A stretch of DNA of 64,000 bases, from positions 62,001 to 126,000 of the forward strand of contig JAJGOT010000899.1 in NCBI GenBank assembly GCA_022457155.1, read 5' to 3'. Under the pieces are notes generated by a model. It did no database searches. It was not told where the DNA came from and saw nothing but the letters and a program-made list of their open reading frames with translations. Both the position numbers and the translations under genes were made by a program. Below, piece by piece: positions 1 to 11,556 of this stretch (its first letter is position 1; the number at the start of each line of letters is the position of its first letter). This DNA comes from Cladopsammia gracilis. Taxonomy: Eukaryota; Cnidaria; Anthozoa; Scleractinia; Dendrophylliidae.

Positions 1-224
1 TCCACAACGGCAAACAGCAGTGACGGATTATTTTAAATAAATCGTCCGTGAAATATTTTGAGGTAACATTTTTGCAGACTGCGTTTTGCTATATAGAGGC
101 GATAAAATTACGTTCACTACCATTTCTATCCAATTTATATTGTACCTCTATTAAACGGCCAACCTCTATTAAGCGGCCACTTTTTAAAGTCCCGAGGGTG
201 GCCGCTTAATAGAGGTCCGACTGT
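1..224 (-). mobile_element. End of a TIR element with CTCTATTAAGCGGCC repeats
   Basis: Read on the minus strand from about 224, the sequence begins TACAGTCGGACCTCTATTAA and carries repeated copies of a motif around GGCCGCTTAATAGAGG in both orientations. One pair forms a hairpin with an 18-bp stem at about 154-206. The TA at the edge suggests a TA target site as in Tc1/mariner-type elements. The other end lies left of the window. The family assignment is inference; the repeats are seen directly. Confidence 0.5.
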
Positions 225-654
225 ACTTAAACGTAGATAACCATCAAAACGCATGTCTCAGTTGAAAATTCCTTTTAGATCGATTTTAACGTTGCATTAA
301 AGACTCCAAATGCGAAACATCTTTAAGCTTATTGTTGTTGATATTCGTTTACACCAATTCAGTTATTGTTATCGCTGGATTCACGCTGTTCTTGTTACAA
401 AACGCATTTGTAACAAAGCATTACGTCACTAAGTTTACAGCTGATAGAAGGAGTGAGCGAGTGACTCATTTGCATATCAGTCGCCGTTACCGATAACCCG
501 TTCATTATGCATGCGCGTATATTCACAGGTTAAAAAATTGGCTTATCATGGCGTATAGCTTGCGTAAAAGAAAACTTTAATCACATTCGGGATCTATCTC
601 TTTACGGGAAATTATAAGTAACCTTGCTTGTGAATTACAAAACTTGGCCATCGA
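225..654. other. AT-rich spacer, nothing recognised
   Basis: No open frame, RNA or clear repeat was recognised here. The stretch leads into the 77-bp repeat array. Confidence 0.5.
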
Positions 655-1450
655 ATTCACATGATCTCAAAGAAATTTAGCGTAGTGCATCGCTTGCGTA
701 AACAGCAAAAACTTCAAACACATTTACAATCGATCTTCAAATGTCGCTTGTTTATGGCAAATCTCGAAGAGATGTAGCGTAAACGAAAACTTCAAACACA
801 TTCGCAATTGATCTTTATTGTTGCTTGTTTATGGTAAATCATGAAGAGATTTAACGTAAACGAAAACTTCAAACACATTTGCAATCGATCTTTAAAGTGC
901 ATCTCACCCCAATTTTTTTTTTGGCTTAATCAACTCTATGTACGTTGAAAAGTTGAATAGTTAAATATTTCTTGTTTTTAACGTCGCGTTAGTGAGTTAG
1001 AGAGATTTGAATTTACAAAATGCTAATTAGATGACATAAATTCGGGAATCATTTATTATACAACTACTTGTTTTTACCTCCAAGTAATATTTTTTAAGAA
1101 TCAATTGACTATCCACAGTCTATATTTGGTGTTTCTCAAATTGATTTTCCTTCAGTTGTATACTGCGTATTGTTAATTGACGTAGAAATAATGGCAAATT
1201 CGCAAATTTACGTCAACTAATTAGCATTTTGTAAATTCAAATCTCTATAACTCACTAACGCCACGTTAAAAACAAGAAATATTTAACTATTCAACTTTGC
1301 AACGTACATAGAGTTGATTAAGCCAAAAAAAAAATTGGGGTTAGGTGCACTTTAAATGTCTCTTGTTTATGGCGAATCTCAGAGATTTAGCATAGCGTAT
1401 CGCTTGCGTAAACGAAAACTTCAAGCACATTTGCAAACGATTCGCCTTCG
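655..1450. repeat. ~77-bp imperfect tandem repeat, interrupted
   Basis: Units share GCTTGTTTATGG, AGAGAT, CGTAAACGAAAACTTCAA and ACACATTTGCAATCGATCTT. Successive copies start near 660, 726, 803 and 880. The last unit is split by the MITE at 896-1351 and resumes at 1352 with AATGTCTCTTGTTTATGG. Diverged copies indicate an old minisatellite-like array. Confidence 0.7.
896..1351. mobile_element. 456-bp MITE with TTAA target duplication
   Basis: Terminal inverted repeats of about 130 bp begin AGTGCATCTCACCCCAA on the left and end with the matching TTGGGGTTAGGTGCACT on the right. They are flanked by TTAA at 892-895 and 1352-1355. The interrupted 77-bp repeat rejoins cleanly when the element and one TTAA are removed, which confirms the borders. 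TTAA duplications are typical of piggyBac and Kolobok families; no transposase is present. Confidence 0.8.
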
Positions 1451-1477
1451 ATTTTGCTGCCAACCATTGAGTTGGGG

Positions 1478-1770
1478 GCGGCACGGTGGTCTAGTAGTTA
1501 GCGCATCGGACTTTCAACCTGAAGGTTGGCGGTTTGGTGCCTGGTCTCTGCCGTCGTGTTGTTTCCTTAGACAAGAAACTTTACTCCACTGTCTCTCTCC
1601 ACCCAGGTGTATAAATGGGTACTGGCGACAAAATGCTGGGGGTAACCCTGTGATGGACTAGCATCCCATCCAGGGGGGAGTAGCAATATTCCTAGTTGCT
1701 TCATGGTACAGAAACCAGGTTAAGCTCTGGCCGTGTGGGCCATCGTGGCTCGTGTGTGACTTTACCTTTA
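1478..1770 (+). mobile_element. tRNA-derived SINE
   Basis: The head contains a box A-like GTGGTCTAGTAGTTAGCGC and a box B-like GGTTTGGTGCC about 35 bp further on, the spacing of an internal RNA polymerase III promoter. A body follows with CCCAGGTGTATAAATGGG and CATCCCATCCAGGGGGGAG. From memory, this body recurs often in anthozoan genomes. The 3' end is placed approximately. Confidence 0.7.
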
Positions 1771-2109
1771 TTGAGTTGCAGTTACATGTACTGACCCGTG
1801 ACAAACCGTTGCATGAAATTAATCGGTTTCTCGCAAGATACATGTAAACCCTTCAGTGACTCCTGCACTATGCGAATCGTCTCGCAAGTGAAATGCTACG
1901 TGACAGCCAACTTACTTTTGGGGGTACTGTATTATAAAATGAGGACTATACAAAAGAAAAGCCGAGTTTGGAAGCTAAGTTTCCTGTTGGGGCTTTAAGT
2001 TTTAGTTATTTTTACTCTTGACAAGACTCACAGAGAAGTGAATTGAAATTGTAGGCATTTTGTATTTTTTGTTAATGTGTACCATCAACATACTGTATCG
2101 TGCCCTCTA

Positions 2110-2659
2110 AAACATATTTTCACAGTCCCCTTGTCCTTGGCTTTTCACGTTCATGTTGGCAATGTTTGTAAAGTTAGATTGATTTTTAGTTGCACACCAG
2201 TCTAAATACTTGGTCAGCATTCCTTTATCTTTTTCGATATCCATTATGAGATTAAAGTCGCCGCCAATGATTATTTCTTGACATTTGAAATCTAAAAGAT
2301 GAGAAAAAAAATTTCAAAGAAATTTGGATTGTCATCATTTGGTGCATATAATTATTCGCAATGGTAATACTCTTGCCGTTCGCTGCTAAGTCGCATATGA
2401 TGTAATGGCCTTTGTCATCCATAATTTCCATAATATATTTCGATATTTTAAGATCGAAGTTGTTATTAAATAGAATGCAAACGCCAGCTTTTTTACTGGA
2501 AAAGCCACAGAAAAGGCTTTTGTAACCCCATTCTGCAGACCATAAATCCGAGGTTTCAATGGAACAATAGACTTCTTGTAACATGTAAACTGACATATTT
2601 TTTGAGTGGAGCCAATTAAACATTTCTCTTGTCTTCTCGCTACTCCCTAAACTCCGCAC
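2110..2659 (-). pseudogene. LINE endonuclease fragment (Tx1/L1-like)
   Basis: The frame reads LHSKNMSVYMLQEVYC near its start, then IIIGGDFN after a frameshift near 2320. Both match the AP-type endonuclease of the larger LINE at 34059-37229 (LHQQNAHCYFLQETY and MIIGGDFN). The fragment stops at about 2110 without any RT. It is 5' and 3' truncated with at least one frameshift, so it is dead. Confidence 0.75.
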
Positions 2660-2669
2660 ATTGAGTTAA

Positions 2670-3850
2670 GTTATTTTAATGTCATTGAGGTTTCTTGTTT
2701 ATAAAAACAAAGGCTAACCTGCTTTGCTGCTTGATTGTAAGGTGCTAATATACAATAGATGTACAAGCCGTAATTATGCCTAACAGTTAACATCCAAAAT
2801 AATAAACGTTTGTTTTTAAATAAAACCAAAACAACATGAATTATTAGCGAAAATTGAGACATAACAAGAACAAAAAGATAAATATAAAAACAAGACAGAC
2901 AAACAAAAACCTAAAAAATACAAAAATAACAAAAATAAACCACCATCATGCCTACCTACCACACGTGTGATGTGACATTGATGTAACCCCGAAAGTGACG
3001 AACAGAATAGTATATATGATGAAAAAAATTCCAAATTTAAACTTAAAATTTCAATGCATTGAAAAGAGGCAGGAAATTTATGCACATTTTTGCGAAGGCA
3101 AATATGTGACAAAACTAAAAATTATGTGAAGAAGTAAGCCATAATCAAGAAGGCCGAGAAATGGTATATAAAAAAGCACTTAACTTACCGGTCTGTCTGT
3201 AGCTAGGTATTGTCCGTTAACGAATAATTTGTCTGGGTGAGCTTTACTATAAAAAGCACTATAACCTTACTCTTTTGCCTCTTTAAGCTTCTTTAACTGA
3301 GTCTTCCTTGAATCGTAGAGTGTTTTGGGCATGTCATCAAATACAGCAAAATCAGTTCCTTGCAAGTTTTTCCGAGCTTGGTTCATGACAAGTTCCTTGT
3401 CCTAATACTATTACTATTATACAATAGTATGCAAGACAGGTCAGATTTTATAATATAAAACAGCCTACAGACACACTTCGCGTGATTAGTAATATGAGTG
3501 GTTTTAATGAGCTCCAAATCGTCTCTTGTTTTTTCAAATGTTAATCACGTCACTCTTTCCGGTTGTAGATTTTGGCTGTGTTTTCATGAGCGATTTTTCA
3601 AGTCGCTTAGCGAGTGAGAACTGGAAATCTCGTGAAAAGAGTTGGTTTTCCAAGTCGCTTAAAGTTAAGTGAGCTTAATTGAACAATTTTTGCAACCTCT
3701 GCATGCCAAACTATTGCGCCTTTGAAAGTGACATTTGCGTCTGGGAGATTATGTGCATGCGTGGCATGATAGCATTTTTTGTTTCAAGTTGAATTTTAAT
3801 ATATCGAAATTGGTCTATTTTATTGATGATTGTTCTTGAGGCACAAATGG
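2670..3850. other. AT-rich spacer with no supported gene
   Basis: Short open frames exist but have low-complexity, phenylalanine/leucine-rich translations typical of AT-rich noncoding DNA. Around 3590-3690 the phrase AAGTCGCTTA recurs, without a clear repeat unit. Confidence 0.4.
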
Positions 3851-4512
3851 CTAACTGGTGCTAGATGGGTTGGCAGTTCTTCATCCATTTCCCATTTAAC
3901 TTTTTTAAATGAAGTGCTGTACAGCATGGCTTTGTGTGACATACACTACATTCAGCCATGCAAGTCTTAATGCTTTGCTCTTCCTGAGCACAGTTACCAC
4001 AAGAAAAACTTCTGGCCTCCCTTCTACAGCCAAGGTCCTCAAGGTACTCCATCCTGTCCCTCTTTTTTACACGTAGACAAGAGCATCCATACCTCGCCGA
4101 TTTGTTCACCTAAAGTAGTCTTTAGTTGTGCAGTCATTTAGTTTTTCCAGTCCTTGTTGAGTGAAACGGCAAATTGCCCCATACATATGTACATAACTCT
4201 GGCACACAAGAGTGCATGCATGTATGGAGTGACATGCTTGGTCTGATACAAGGCCAAGAATGACTGCATCCATGCTTTTGCCTTAAGCTGAAATTGCTTA
4301 CTGTTCACTTGATTAGAAGAGGAACTTAATAGCTGTGAAATACAAAAACATTCTTCCCACAACTTTTGTATTGCACCAGTCTTGCTGTGATTAGGTAAAC
4401 GTTGACTTATATCAATGTTTCTAAATAGTTTCAGTTTCTCAGGGCCGGTCAAGTCATGCCACTTTAGTTTCTTAAAATCTTTGCAGACGTACAAGTTGAA
4501 GGAAATTTTCAT
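3850..4512 (-). pseudogene. Remnant of an uncharacterised cnidarian repeat-family protein
   Basis: One frame covers 4512-4138 and contains DLTGPEKLKLFRNIDIS and VTPYMHALL. A one-base shift then continues it into FTQQGLEKLNDCTTKDYFR, and a further shift into KRDRMEYLEDLGCRREAR and a cysteine-rich tail with CGNCAQEEQSIKTC and CSVCHTKPC. From memory, VTPYxH and FTQQGLEKLND occur in uncharacterised, multi-copy proteins of cnidarians and sponges. Function is unknown. At least two frameshifts make this copy a probable pseudogene. It lies head-to-head with the remnant at 4667. Confidence 0.55.
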
Positions 4513-4666
4513 TGTATCATTTAGATACCTTTCCCAACCGGCAAGGTGTTTGTATTTTGAACGAGAGCCAGTTGAACTGTTGGGATAATTGAACTAAACT
4601 GCACACAATCAACCTTGGCAACCAAAAATAATGGGCTTTTTCTAGTGCAATCACAAAAATTATTGT

Positions 4667-5327
4667 ATGAGAATTTCACTCAAAGTATTGCGGAGACTCT
4701 ATTCTTCAGTTCCATGTCCACCTACCTTGCATAATACATACCAAACTGTGTTACAGCCTTCTGTTCTGCAGATTCCCTACCCAACTGTATCACAGTCTGC
4801 TGTTCCACAGAATCCCTACCCACATATGCAGCCGATGGCAATCGTCCCTGTACACCTGACAATAGGACACAGCACCAACCAGCACCATCTACAAACGTCC
4901 ATCGGTCATCGGGCCCAACCTTTGTTAACCCTCAAACTACTGTGTCCACGGCAGTACCATGTCCTGCAACATCAAATCAGTGGCAACCATGGATGTTACC
5001 ACATGCGTATCAGGTTGTACTTTTACCAAATATAGTGCAAAAGTGTTATGGCTGCGGCAGCAATTTTGTGGATCAGTACAGATCTTCACCTTACAATTTG
5101 GTCATCAAACATATGGACAAAAGGATTACTGGAAAAGATACCTTGGGCCAATTGCGATATAGCGTTGATTTTAACAACGCGTATTACCATCCTTAATGGT
5201 ACATATCCAAAAGAAAAATCCATTCTTTGATGGCACTGTGCGCATTAGCAGATCGCTTTATGACTCCCTGGATCATGGTCAGCATGAAGTGCTTGCTTCC
5301 CTTGACTTAGAAGTAAACTTTACCTAA
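4667..5327 (+). pseudogene. Uncharacterised protein remnant with CYGCG motif and YYHP tail
   Basis: The first part is rich in Pro, Gln, Val and Tyr. Frames then shift to one containing VVLLPNIVQKCYGCGSNF, SPYNLVIKH and NNAYYHP. After another shift it ends NPFFDGTVRISRSLYDSLD and a stop at 5325-5327. The pattern (short zinc-binding CxxC, a DLVxKHxxR segment, then YYH) recalls uncharacterised cnidarian repeat proteins. It sits about 150 bp from, and divergent to, the remnant at 3850-4512. Domain identity is not established. Confidence 0.45.
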
Positions 5328-6500
5328 AACCCTACATTAATTTTTCCTTGTTAGATTACAAAAGTTTGTCATAGTTGCGACATTGTGTATGTTTCAACTC
5401 TGATCACAGACCAGTCACTTTCAAGTTCTTTAAACAACAAACGTTTCAAAAAGAATAAAAAATGTGGCTGGAGCAAGTAAAAAAAGTTGAAGTATGTAAA
5501 TTGAAAACAGTTTTTCAGAAGTTATTTTTCGAGTCGAGTTAAATGGTAAAACTTTTTTTAAATCCTTATGTCTTCAGTGAGAGTGTGCAAGTAATCAAAA
5601 CAACAATAAAGCGGTCTTTATTTCGCCTTCAATTCCATCTTGTGCTTTTTGATGCGCCTTTGATAACAGCCAGCTATCACCTTCAAAAGACTTCCATTAA
5701 AAAAGACTTTCAACTAAGTTTTCTTGGACAGGAGAACGGTGTAAAAAAACATCCCAATACCAGAAACTCACTGCAACATGCACAAATGAAACACAGTAGA
5801 ACCTTGATTTAACAAGGTCCTTGGTATGACGAACAATATTCTTTGCCCCTGTAATAAGAAAATCTATGAACAAGTACCTCCATATTACAAAACCCCGTTT
5901 TAGCGAACATATTTGGTAGTCCCTTTGACTAAAGACATGAAATGCACAACTAACATCCAGGCATTTCAGTCAAATCGAGAAAGTCAGAGAATCCCGCACG
6001 CACAAGATGCAAAATAATAATATTATTAATAAATAAATAAATAAATAAATCACTGACATTTTTGGACTTCCAACAAAGTTAACTTACACAAGAGAATGCT
6101 GTGCGGGAATTTCTGTCAATTTCAGAAAGGCGGGAAATCTTGCAAAAACAATCTTTAAAAAAGTAAAAATGATAAAATAAATGATTATTTATTCTTTCTT
6201 GTCAATAAATTGTTAACATAAAAAAGGTCGTGTACAAGCACTGTGAACTGGAAAATTTGTTTTTTTTTTTCGTGAGAAAAACCGACGCTGGAGGAAAAAC
6301 ACGAAGCTGGAGGGCTGGCTTGGGGTGACGTGAACCCAGGCAGGTGAGTTTGTTTGGGGGCGAAAGTGCTTGGGTGGGAAATAAAGCCCTCTTGCCTTGA
6401 CTTACTGTTCAAAGAAGCAGGCGCCTTTTTGGAAAATGTGTGATGTCAAGCACAAAGGGTTCGGTTTAAACTTATTTTGTCACGCTACTTCAGAGTTGGC
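5328..6500. other. AT-rich spacer with small simple repeats
   Basis: A short (AATA)n run lies at about 6029-6052. The 89-codon plus-strand frame at 5543-5812 has no recognisable features. Confidence 0.4.
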
Positions 6501-6580
6501 TTGGGGGTGCAATGGTACAGCATGCGCATTGCAAATCAGAAGGATGGTGGTTCGAGTATCAGGGCTGGCACAATGCGAAT
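6501..6580 (+). mobile_element. tRNA-Cys-like SINE head or tRNA pseudogene
   Basis: The segment shows GGGGGTGCAATGGTACAGCA (D-arm/box A-like), then a TTGCAAA loop that would place a GCA anticodon, then GGTTCGAGTAT (box B-like), then GGGCTGGCAC near a terminal position. The layout is that of a cysteine tRNA. The arms do not pair cleanly and a T-rich run follows, so a SINE head or dead tRNA is more likely than a working gene. Confidence 0.45.
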
Positions 6581-6599
6581 TTTTTTATTTTCTTTCAGT

Positions 6600-7058
6600 T
6601 TTTTTTTTTGGTTAACCCTCAACCCTCGACCCTCGACACATTAACCTCGACCCTCCAGTCTCGACAAAAACCTACACATTAAATTTTGCTTCCTCTCTTT
6701 TTTACTGTTTTATACAACCTGTAAAGTGATATAGGGGAGAAATCACGTTTTTATATGTACATGCATGTTGTGTAATTTTTATTATTATTTTTTTTTGCTT
6801 TAGCATAGGATTATTTTCTTTATTACGACGATCTTTTTTTGGTGTTGTTGTCTTTCAGTTATAAAACATTGTAAATGTATCTACTTGGAAACCAATAAAA
6901 TATATTTATATAAAAAAGAGTTTTCAGTGAAATGTTCAGATATTTTGTTTTTATGCTTAGTGTAAGACTTGTCGAAGTACAAAGACCGACGGCATACCGA
7001 GATGGCTGGAGGCTTTCACGAGTTTTCTAAGTTGCTTTTTATGATTAAAATACTATTG
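6600..7058. other. Simple-repeat spacer
   Basis: It opens with repeats of CCCTCGA (ACCCTCAACCCTCGACC and variants, 6614-6665), followed by AT-rich sequence. Nothing else was recognised. Confidence 0.4.
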
Positions 7059-7745
7059 TTAGAAAGATATGTCTACTGAAGTGATGAATTGGGCGATAGT
7101 GACAGAGTCGATAGTGACAGAGTCAAGTCTGGGCTTTTTAGGCCTGTAAGAAACCACTAGTTTTGTGGCTCCGATCTCAAATAAAGTTCTGTCCTCGACA
7201 GTGGAAACAATTTTGTCTATGAAGTCTACAATTCTAAGGACATGCTCACCCTTGGCCAACTGGGAAGGTTTGAGAAACATCCTTGACTCTTGATCCGCTT
7301 GCCGTGCTGTCAAAATCCCGTCTGGGTTGTTTACTTGGGCCTGAGGCGCCGCGCCTGGAAAGTAGCCCGCAAGCAATGTATCCAGCGGAGTCCCAGGAGG
7401 CGTCCAGGTTGGGAAGGAAAGGGCGGACGTCGACGAAGCCATTGGAGCTGCAGCTGATGAATCGGCGCCTGGTGCCGTGGGGATCGTTGCCGGAGCTGGT
7501 ATGGTCTGTGCTGAGGTCTTGGCCAGCAGTGAGGTCTTGTCTGTGTGGCTGGGTTGCGGCAGAACTTGTTGGAGTTCCGTGAGCCGTTTCTGGCTCTCTG
7601 CAATCACCAACTTCAACTGCTTGATACGAGAGGCCTTTTCCATTCCGTGCTCCGCCAGTTTCAGTTCTTTGAGCTGTTTTAGCAGGGTTTCTTGTTCTTT
7701 GTCCTCATCTATTTGACCATCGTTTGACCATCGCGGGAAATACAA
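7059..7745 (-). pseudogene. Gag-like ORF of a retroelement (possibly DIRS/Ngaro type)
   Basis: The open frame is 228 codons. An N-terminal charged coiled coil (KQLKELKLAEHGMEKASR) leads to an Ala/Pro-rich linker, then SQLAKGEHVLRIVDFID and TKLVVSYRPKKPRLDSVTI. LxxGExVLRIxDF followed by GxxKPRL recalls gag-like proteins of tyrosine-recombinase retroelements, but this is from memory. A 15-bp tandem duplication (GATAGTGACAGAGTC twice, near 7095-7125) near the 3' end duplicates DSVTI. No RT lies next to it. Confidence 0.4.
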
Positions 7746-7814
7746 ACGTGATGCTTAATCTCTCTAATGAACATGTACAGTAGGCGAAGACAGGGCATCT
7801 TACAGCACATCTTA

Positions 7815-7970
7815 GGGCTCATTTAAACGGTACAACTTTGTCGCATGTGACCACTTAAAACATGCTTACGACATGCTTACAACACGATTTACTCTGTGTA
7901 GATCAACTCACATCGTAAGCATGGTGTAAGCGTGTCGCATGCAACAAAGTTGTACCGTGTAAATTGGCCC
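7815..7970. mobile_element. 156-bp PIF/Harbinger-type MITE (TTA duplication)
   Basis: The left end GGGCTCATTTAAACGGTACA and right end TGTACCGTGTAAATTGGCCC are inverted repeats with about 38 bp of near-identity (ACTTTGTCGCATG shared). The element is flanked by TTA at 7812-7814 and 7971-7973. The 3-bp TWA duplication is the hallmark of Tourist/Harbinger MITEs. Confidence 0.8.
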
Positions 7971-8049
7971 TTACAGTACACCTTCAACAGAAAGACAGAG
8001 AATAGAAGGAAAGCAGGAAGAGAAGGAAAATAGGAAAAAGAAAACAGCA

Positions 8050-9242
8050 AGGTACAGAGTAGAAATAGAAGTTACACTGTGGAGAAGGAATATAATCCCG
8101 AGCCATCTTTTTAAGATCACGGACCTTGGCCGGCACTGGCACCAGCTGGATGTGGTACAACTGTTCCAAAGGAACATCGGCCGGTCTGGATTTCAGGATC
8201 TTCGCCTTTATCCAAGGCTCCCTATCAGAGTACGTGCAGTGCATCCAAACTTCATCTGGATGATGCACTAGCTCGACCTCGCCAGTGACCCGGTTTACTT
8301 CTCCCCCCAACCAAAGTTAAGCCAGTGGACTTTGTGAAAAGTGCACTCACCTGAAGGAAAACACCCCTTTGTGTACTTGCCATTAATGAAATCCTTGTAG
8401 TTCATCAATTCCCGTTGCCCCATAGTGACAACTTCGAAGGGGTTTCAGTGGTTGGCTTCTTTCACCACCAAAGACCAATCACTCAGCACAAACACTGTAC
8501 CACTTGCCTTCCTCTTTTCGATTTAGGCGAAGTCAGAGTCGTTCCTGAGGAAGGTGTGGGCCCTCGTAAGGAATTTAAGATTCAGGATATCATAGACTCC
8601 ACTGAGATGAAGTTCGCTGTAGAAGCCAAAGAGTGTGAGGTTTTTGTTTTTCCCACCACATCCATCAGAAAAGGAAACCAAAGATTTAGCATCCGTGTGG
8701 TTGGCCTGTAAGAAGTGTTTTAGACAAGAGGCGACCTCCGATGACCCACGCTTTGCAACTGTCTCGTCCCACATGTACATATACCCCTTTTCGGCAACAC
8801 AATCTTGTATCCTGAAGTTGCAAGTCCACAACTGACATGCATAGAGCACATCATTGTGGTGTAGGTTAGGGGTAGGGAGGTTATGCTGAAAGTCGAAGAA
8901 ATGACGTCCACAGCATCCACGGAAGAATAGGGAGCCGAACCTAGGGAACGTCTCGCATGGTCCTGTAACCTTTGTCTGCCTTGTCCTGGTGATCTGTCAA
9001 CTTCTGACAGACACCTGTGTTGCTTGGATCAGACTTAAGTGCAAGATTAAGTCTGTCACAAGTGGCACAGGTATCCGAACGGGGAAGCCCAAATCCCAAA
9101 TTGAAGTTAGTATTCCTTGTTGCCTTGCGGTGATGATCTCTCGTTCCCTCGGCAGGACTCCGCTTTCTTCAGACTCCAAGTACAGGTGGTACATCCTGTT
9201 GATGTTTAGTTTGGGGTCGAGGAACTGCTTCAGGGGGAGCAT
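8050..9242 (-). pseudogene. Transposase-like remnant with [10 protein letters not shown] motif
   Basis: Pieces on the minus strand, in order: PLKQFLDPKLNINRMYHLYLE (from 9242), [13 protein letters not shown], then [68 protein letters not shown] and [11 protein letters not shown], followed by FEVVTMGQRELMNYKDF. A GT donor at about 8353 precedes a further exon-like block with [15 protein letters not shown]. Comparable proteins with a GQNKN-type motif occur in many copies in cnidarian and arthropod genomes and are thought to be RNase H-like or transposase-derived. Several frameshifts and one stop mark this as dead. The family name is uncertain. Confidence 0.55.
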
Positions 9243-11556
9243 CCATTCTGGATTAATGGCTCGTCATTCTCGGAAAGCTCTTTATGTGGTTCCTCACCTG
9301 AAATGGAATAATAGTTTGTTTAAAATAAATTATAAAGAAATGCTTAAAGAAATGTGTGTTTATTTGACTCAACAATGCACTCGGTAACGTCTACTAGTAC
9401 GTCATGAGCGTGCTTTTGCTGTCTGCAAATTCTTTAAAGAGCCATAATAAGAAAACCTTTAATGAACTAATGTAAATAAAAACTATAATGAATTCAATGA
9501 TAACAATTTTGAAATGTGTATTTTGTTTTATGGATGCTTTGTTTATGCCAAACAGCCAAATTAATCGATTAACCAATAAAATTACATGGCGATCTCACGT
9601 GATTTCAAGCTCGAAATTCAAGATGGCAGACGACTATTATAATATAATATATAATTCCTGTCTCTTGTGCGCATTTTATGCATTATATAGCTCTCTGTTT
9701 CCTTGGTCTTATATGTCTGTCTCTCCATCGTTTGCTGGTGCTGTGATTCTGTTTTCCGAGATAGAGTGCAGTCAAGTGGGCTTTGGTTTTGTGTGTCTTA
9801 CCCTTGGTATGACTGGGGCTATGGTCTTGAAGTCATATCTATGCATTTGTCCCAAACAAACTTGAATGTGGAGCTTGAAATCACATGAGCTCGAGGGAGG
9901 GGAGGGGGGAGGGAGAGGAGAGGAGAGGAGAGAGAAGAGAGGAAATAGAAAAATAGTAAATTGACTAACATATTAAATAATTATGGGTTCTGTTAGTTTA
10001 GTTGGTCATTCTTGTTGTAGCAATTCTGTTGTTAGTGTTGTGTGGGTGTAGATGATGCCCAAGTGGTGGAAGTTCTGGCAGACCCGGGCAATTTTGTACC
10101 CCCGGCGAACGTTCCTGATTGGGGATTGGGTACGTTTGCCGAGGGAGCTACTCCATCATTACTATGTGGGTAGCTTGAACAGTCTTGTCCGAGAAACAGC
10201 TTGCCGGTATTTCCCCACAAATGGGCTAGATGGTCCAAATGAACAAGTTGATTTGGGCATTATGTAATGTCAGCTTTGTGTTGTTCTGTGTTAAATGTTT
10301 GGATTATTTTCAGTTGAGTTGTTTGCTTTGTTGTATGTCAGCTATTTTGTCTAGTTTGTTATTAGTTAATATGCTAGTCAATTTACTTTTCTATTAAAAC
10401 GTTCTTTTTTGTAGATATTTGTCATTGTATATAGTTAGGATTGTAAGCACTTTTTATTTTATTGTAAATATCTGTTCTTCTTTAAATTTTTTAATATTTT
10501 TCATAATTTGACAAACACCGAGTTTTGAATACGGTTTTTCAAACTAGTTTCTGAAAATAATTCTTTTTTACCTATCGAAAAAAATACTACCGTATTTCAC
10601 TTAATGAAATGAAAGCATTTCCAGCACATATACGAGCAAAAAAGTATTTTGCAACTAGCCTCAGCAGAAACTGCCGTGAATAAATCGGCGCGGTGGTGAT
10701 TTTTTAGGGGCACGTCTCGGTCGAAACCTCCCTCAGCTTCCCCCACCTTCCCCCACCTTCCCCCACCCGGGGTCAGTCACCTGCAATGTCACACTCGCCT
10801 TAAGGAGTGTCGGTTCGCTGAGGATACTTCATGTTGTGTTTAAAGAACTGACCACTTTTTGTCACATGGCAAGTGAAATTATGCTGGTAGATGTTTGATG
10901 TCAAAATCCACCATTTTGTTTACGAGCAAAGTATGGTGTATCATTTATGCCAATGGATATGTGGCGCATAAAAGAAACTTTGCTTTTTGAAGGTGCGGTA
11001 AGGTAGACACTTCACCGGTCTCTGTCATATGGCAAGTGAAATAATGGTTGGCTGCGATTTCCTGTCTGTTTGGATCCAACAATCCGTGACTTTTAATATG
11101 CCGCTCGTTTTTGCTCACTGTTTTCACATCATGTGTCAGTTAGCGGCGCCAACAGTGCTGCTTCCATCTTAGCTGTTATCAAACGAAGTGGAAAATAAAA
11201 GGGGGAAAATAAAGATTGACTGGCCCGTGAGACTAACCGGCCTCATGAAAAAAACAATTCTGACGCTATGCCCACTAATCGGTTTATGTGCCATCGAAGA
11301 AACACTGAAGAAACTGTACTTAACATATCATCGTACATTTTTTACACCAAAGACTTTCGAATGAAAGACTTTGGTTCAGGCTGGTGTACGTTGTTAACAA
11401 AAATAAATCGGCCATATTCGCGTGAGATTCTAACCAGGGAGCAGGAAAAAGAAAATAATAAGAAAAGCAAATGTCGCTCATTCGGATATTCGGATTTGAA
11501 CTTTCCATTCTTCCAGACTAGAAAGTGTTGTCGATTGCATGCGCGTTGCCATCTGA
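9243..11556. other. Spacer with a purine tract and no supported gene
   Basis: A GA-rich run lies at about 9893-9953. The 125-codon frame at 9488-9865 is cysteine- and tyrosine-rich and looks like chance. Near 10041-10160 one frame reads DDAQVVEVLADPGNFV and could be a stray exon, but no splice sites support it. C-rich repeats (CCCCCACCTT) lie near 10740-10770. Confidence 0.35.
9893..9953. repeat. GA-rich purine tract
   Basis: About 60 bp of almost pure G and A (GGGAGGG, GAGAGGAGAGG), low complexity. Confidence 0.85.

Noticed and set aside
2816..3112. Minus-strand ORF next to the LINE fragment, possible ORF1
   Set aside because: Low-complexity Phe/Leu/Ser composition and no ORF1-like coiled coil.
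6501..6580. Functional tRNA-Cys gene
   Set aside because: The anticodon loop looks right, but acceptor and D-arm pairing is poor and the 3' side runs into a T-rich tail typical of a SINE or pseudogene.
9488..9865. 125-codon plus-strand ORF
   Set aside because: Cys/Tyr/Phe-rich translation, no motif, AT-rich surroundings and no splice or promoter context.
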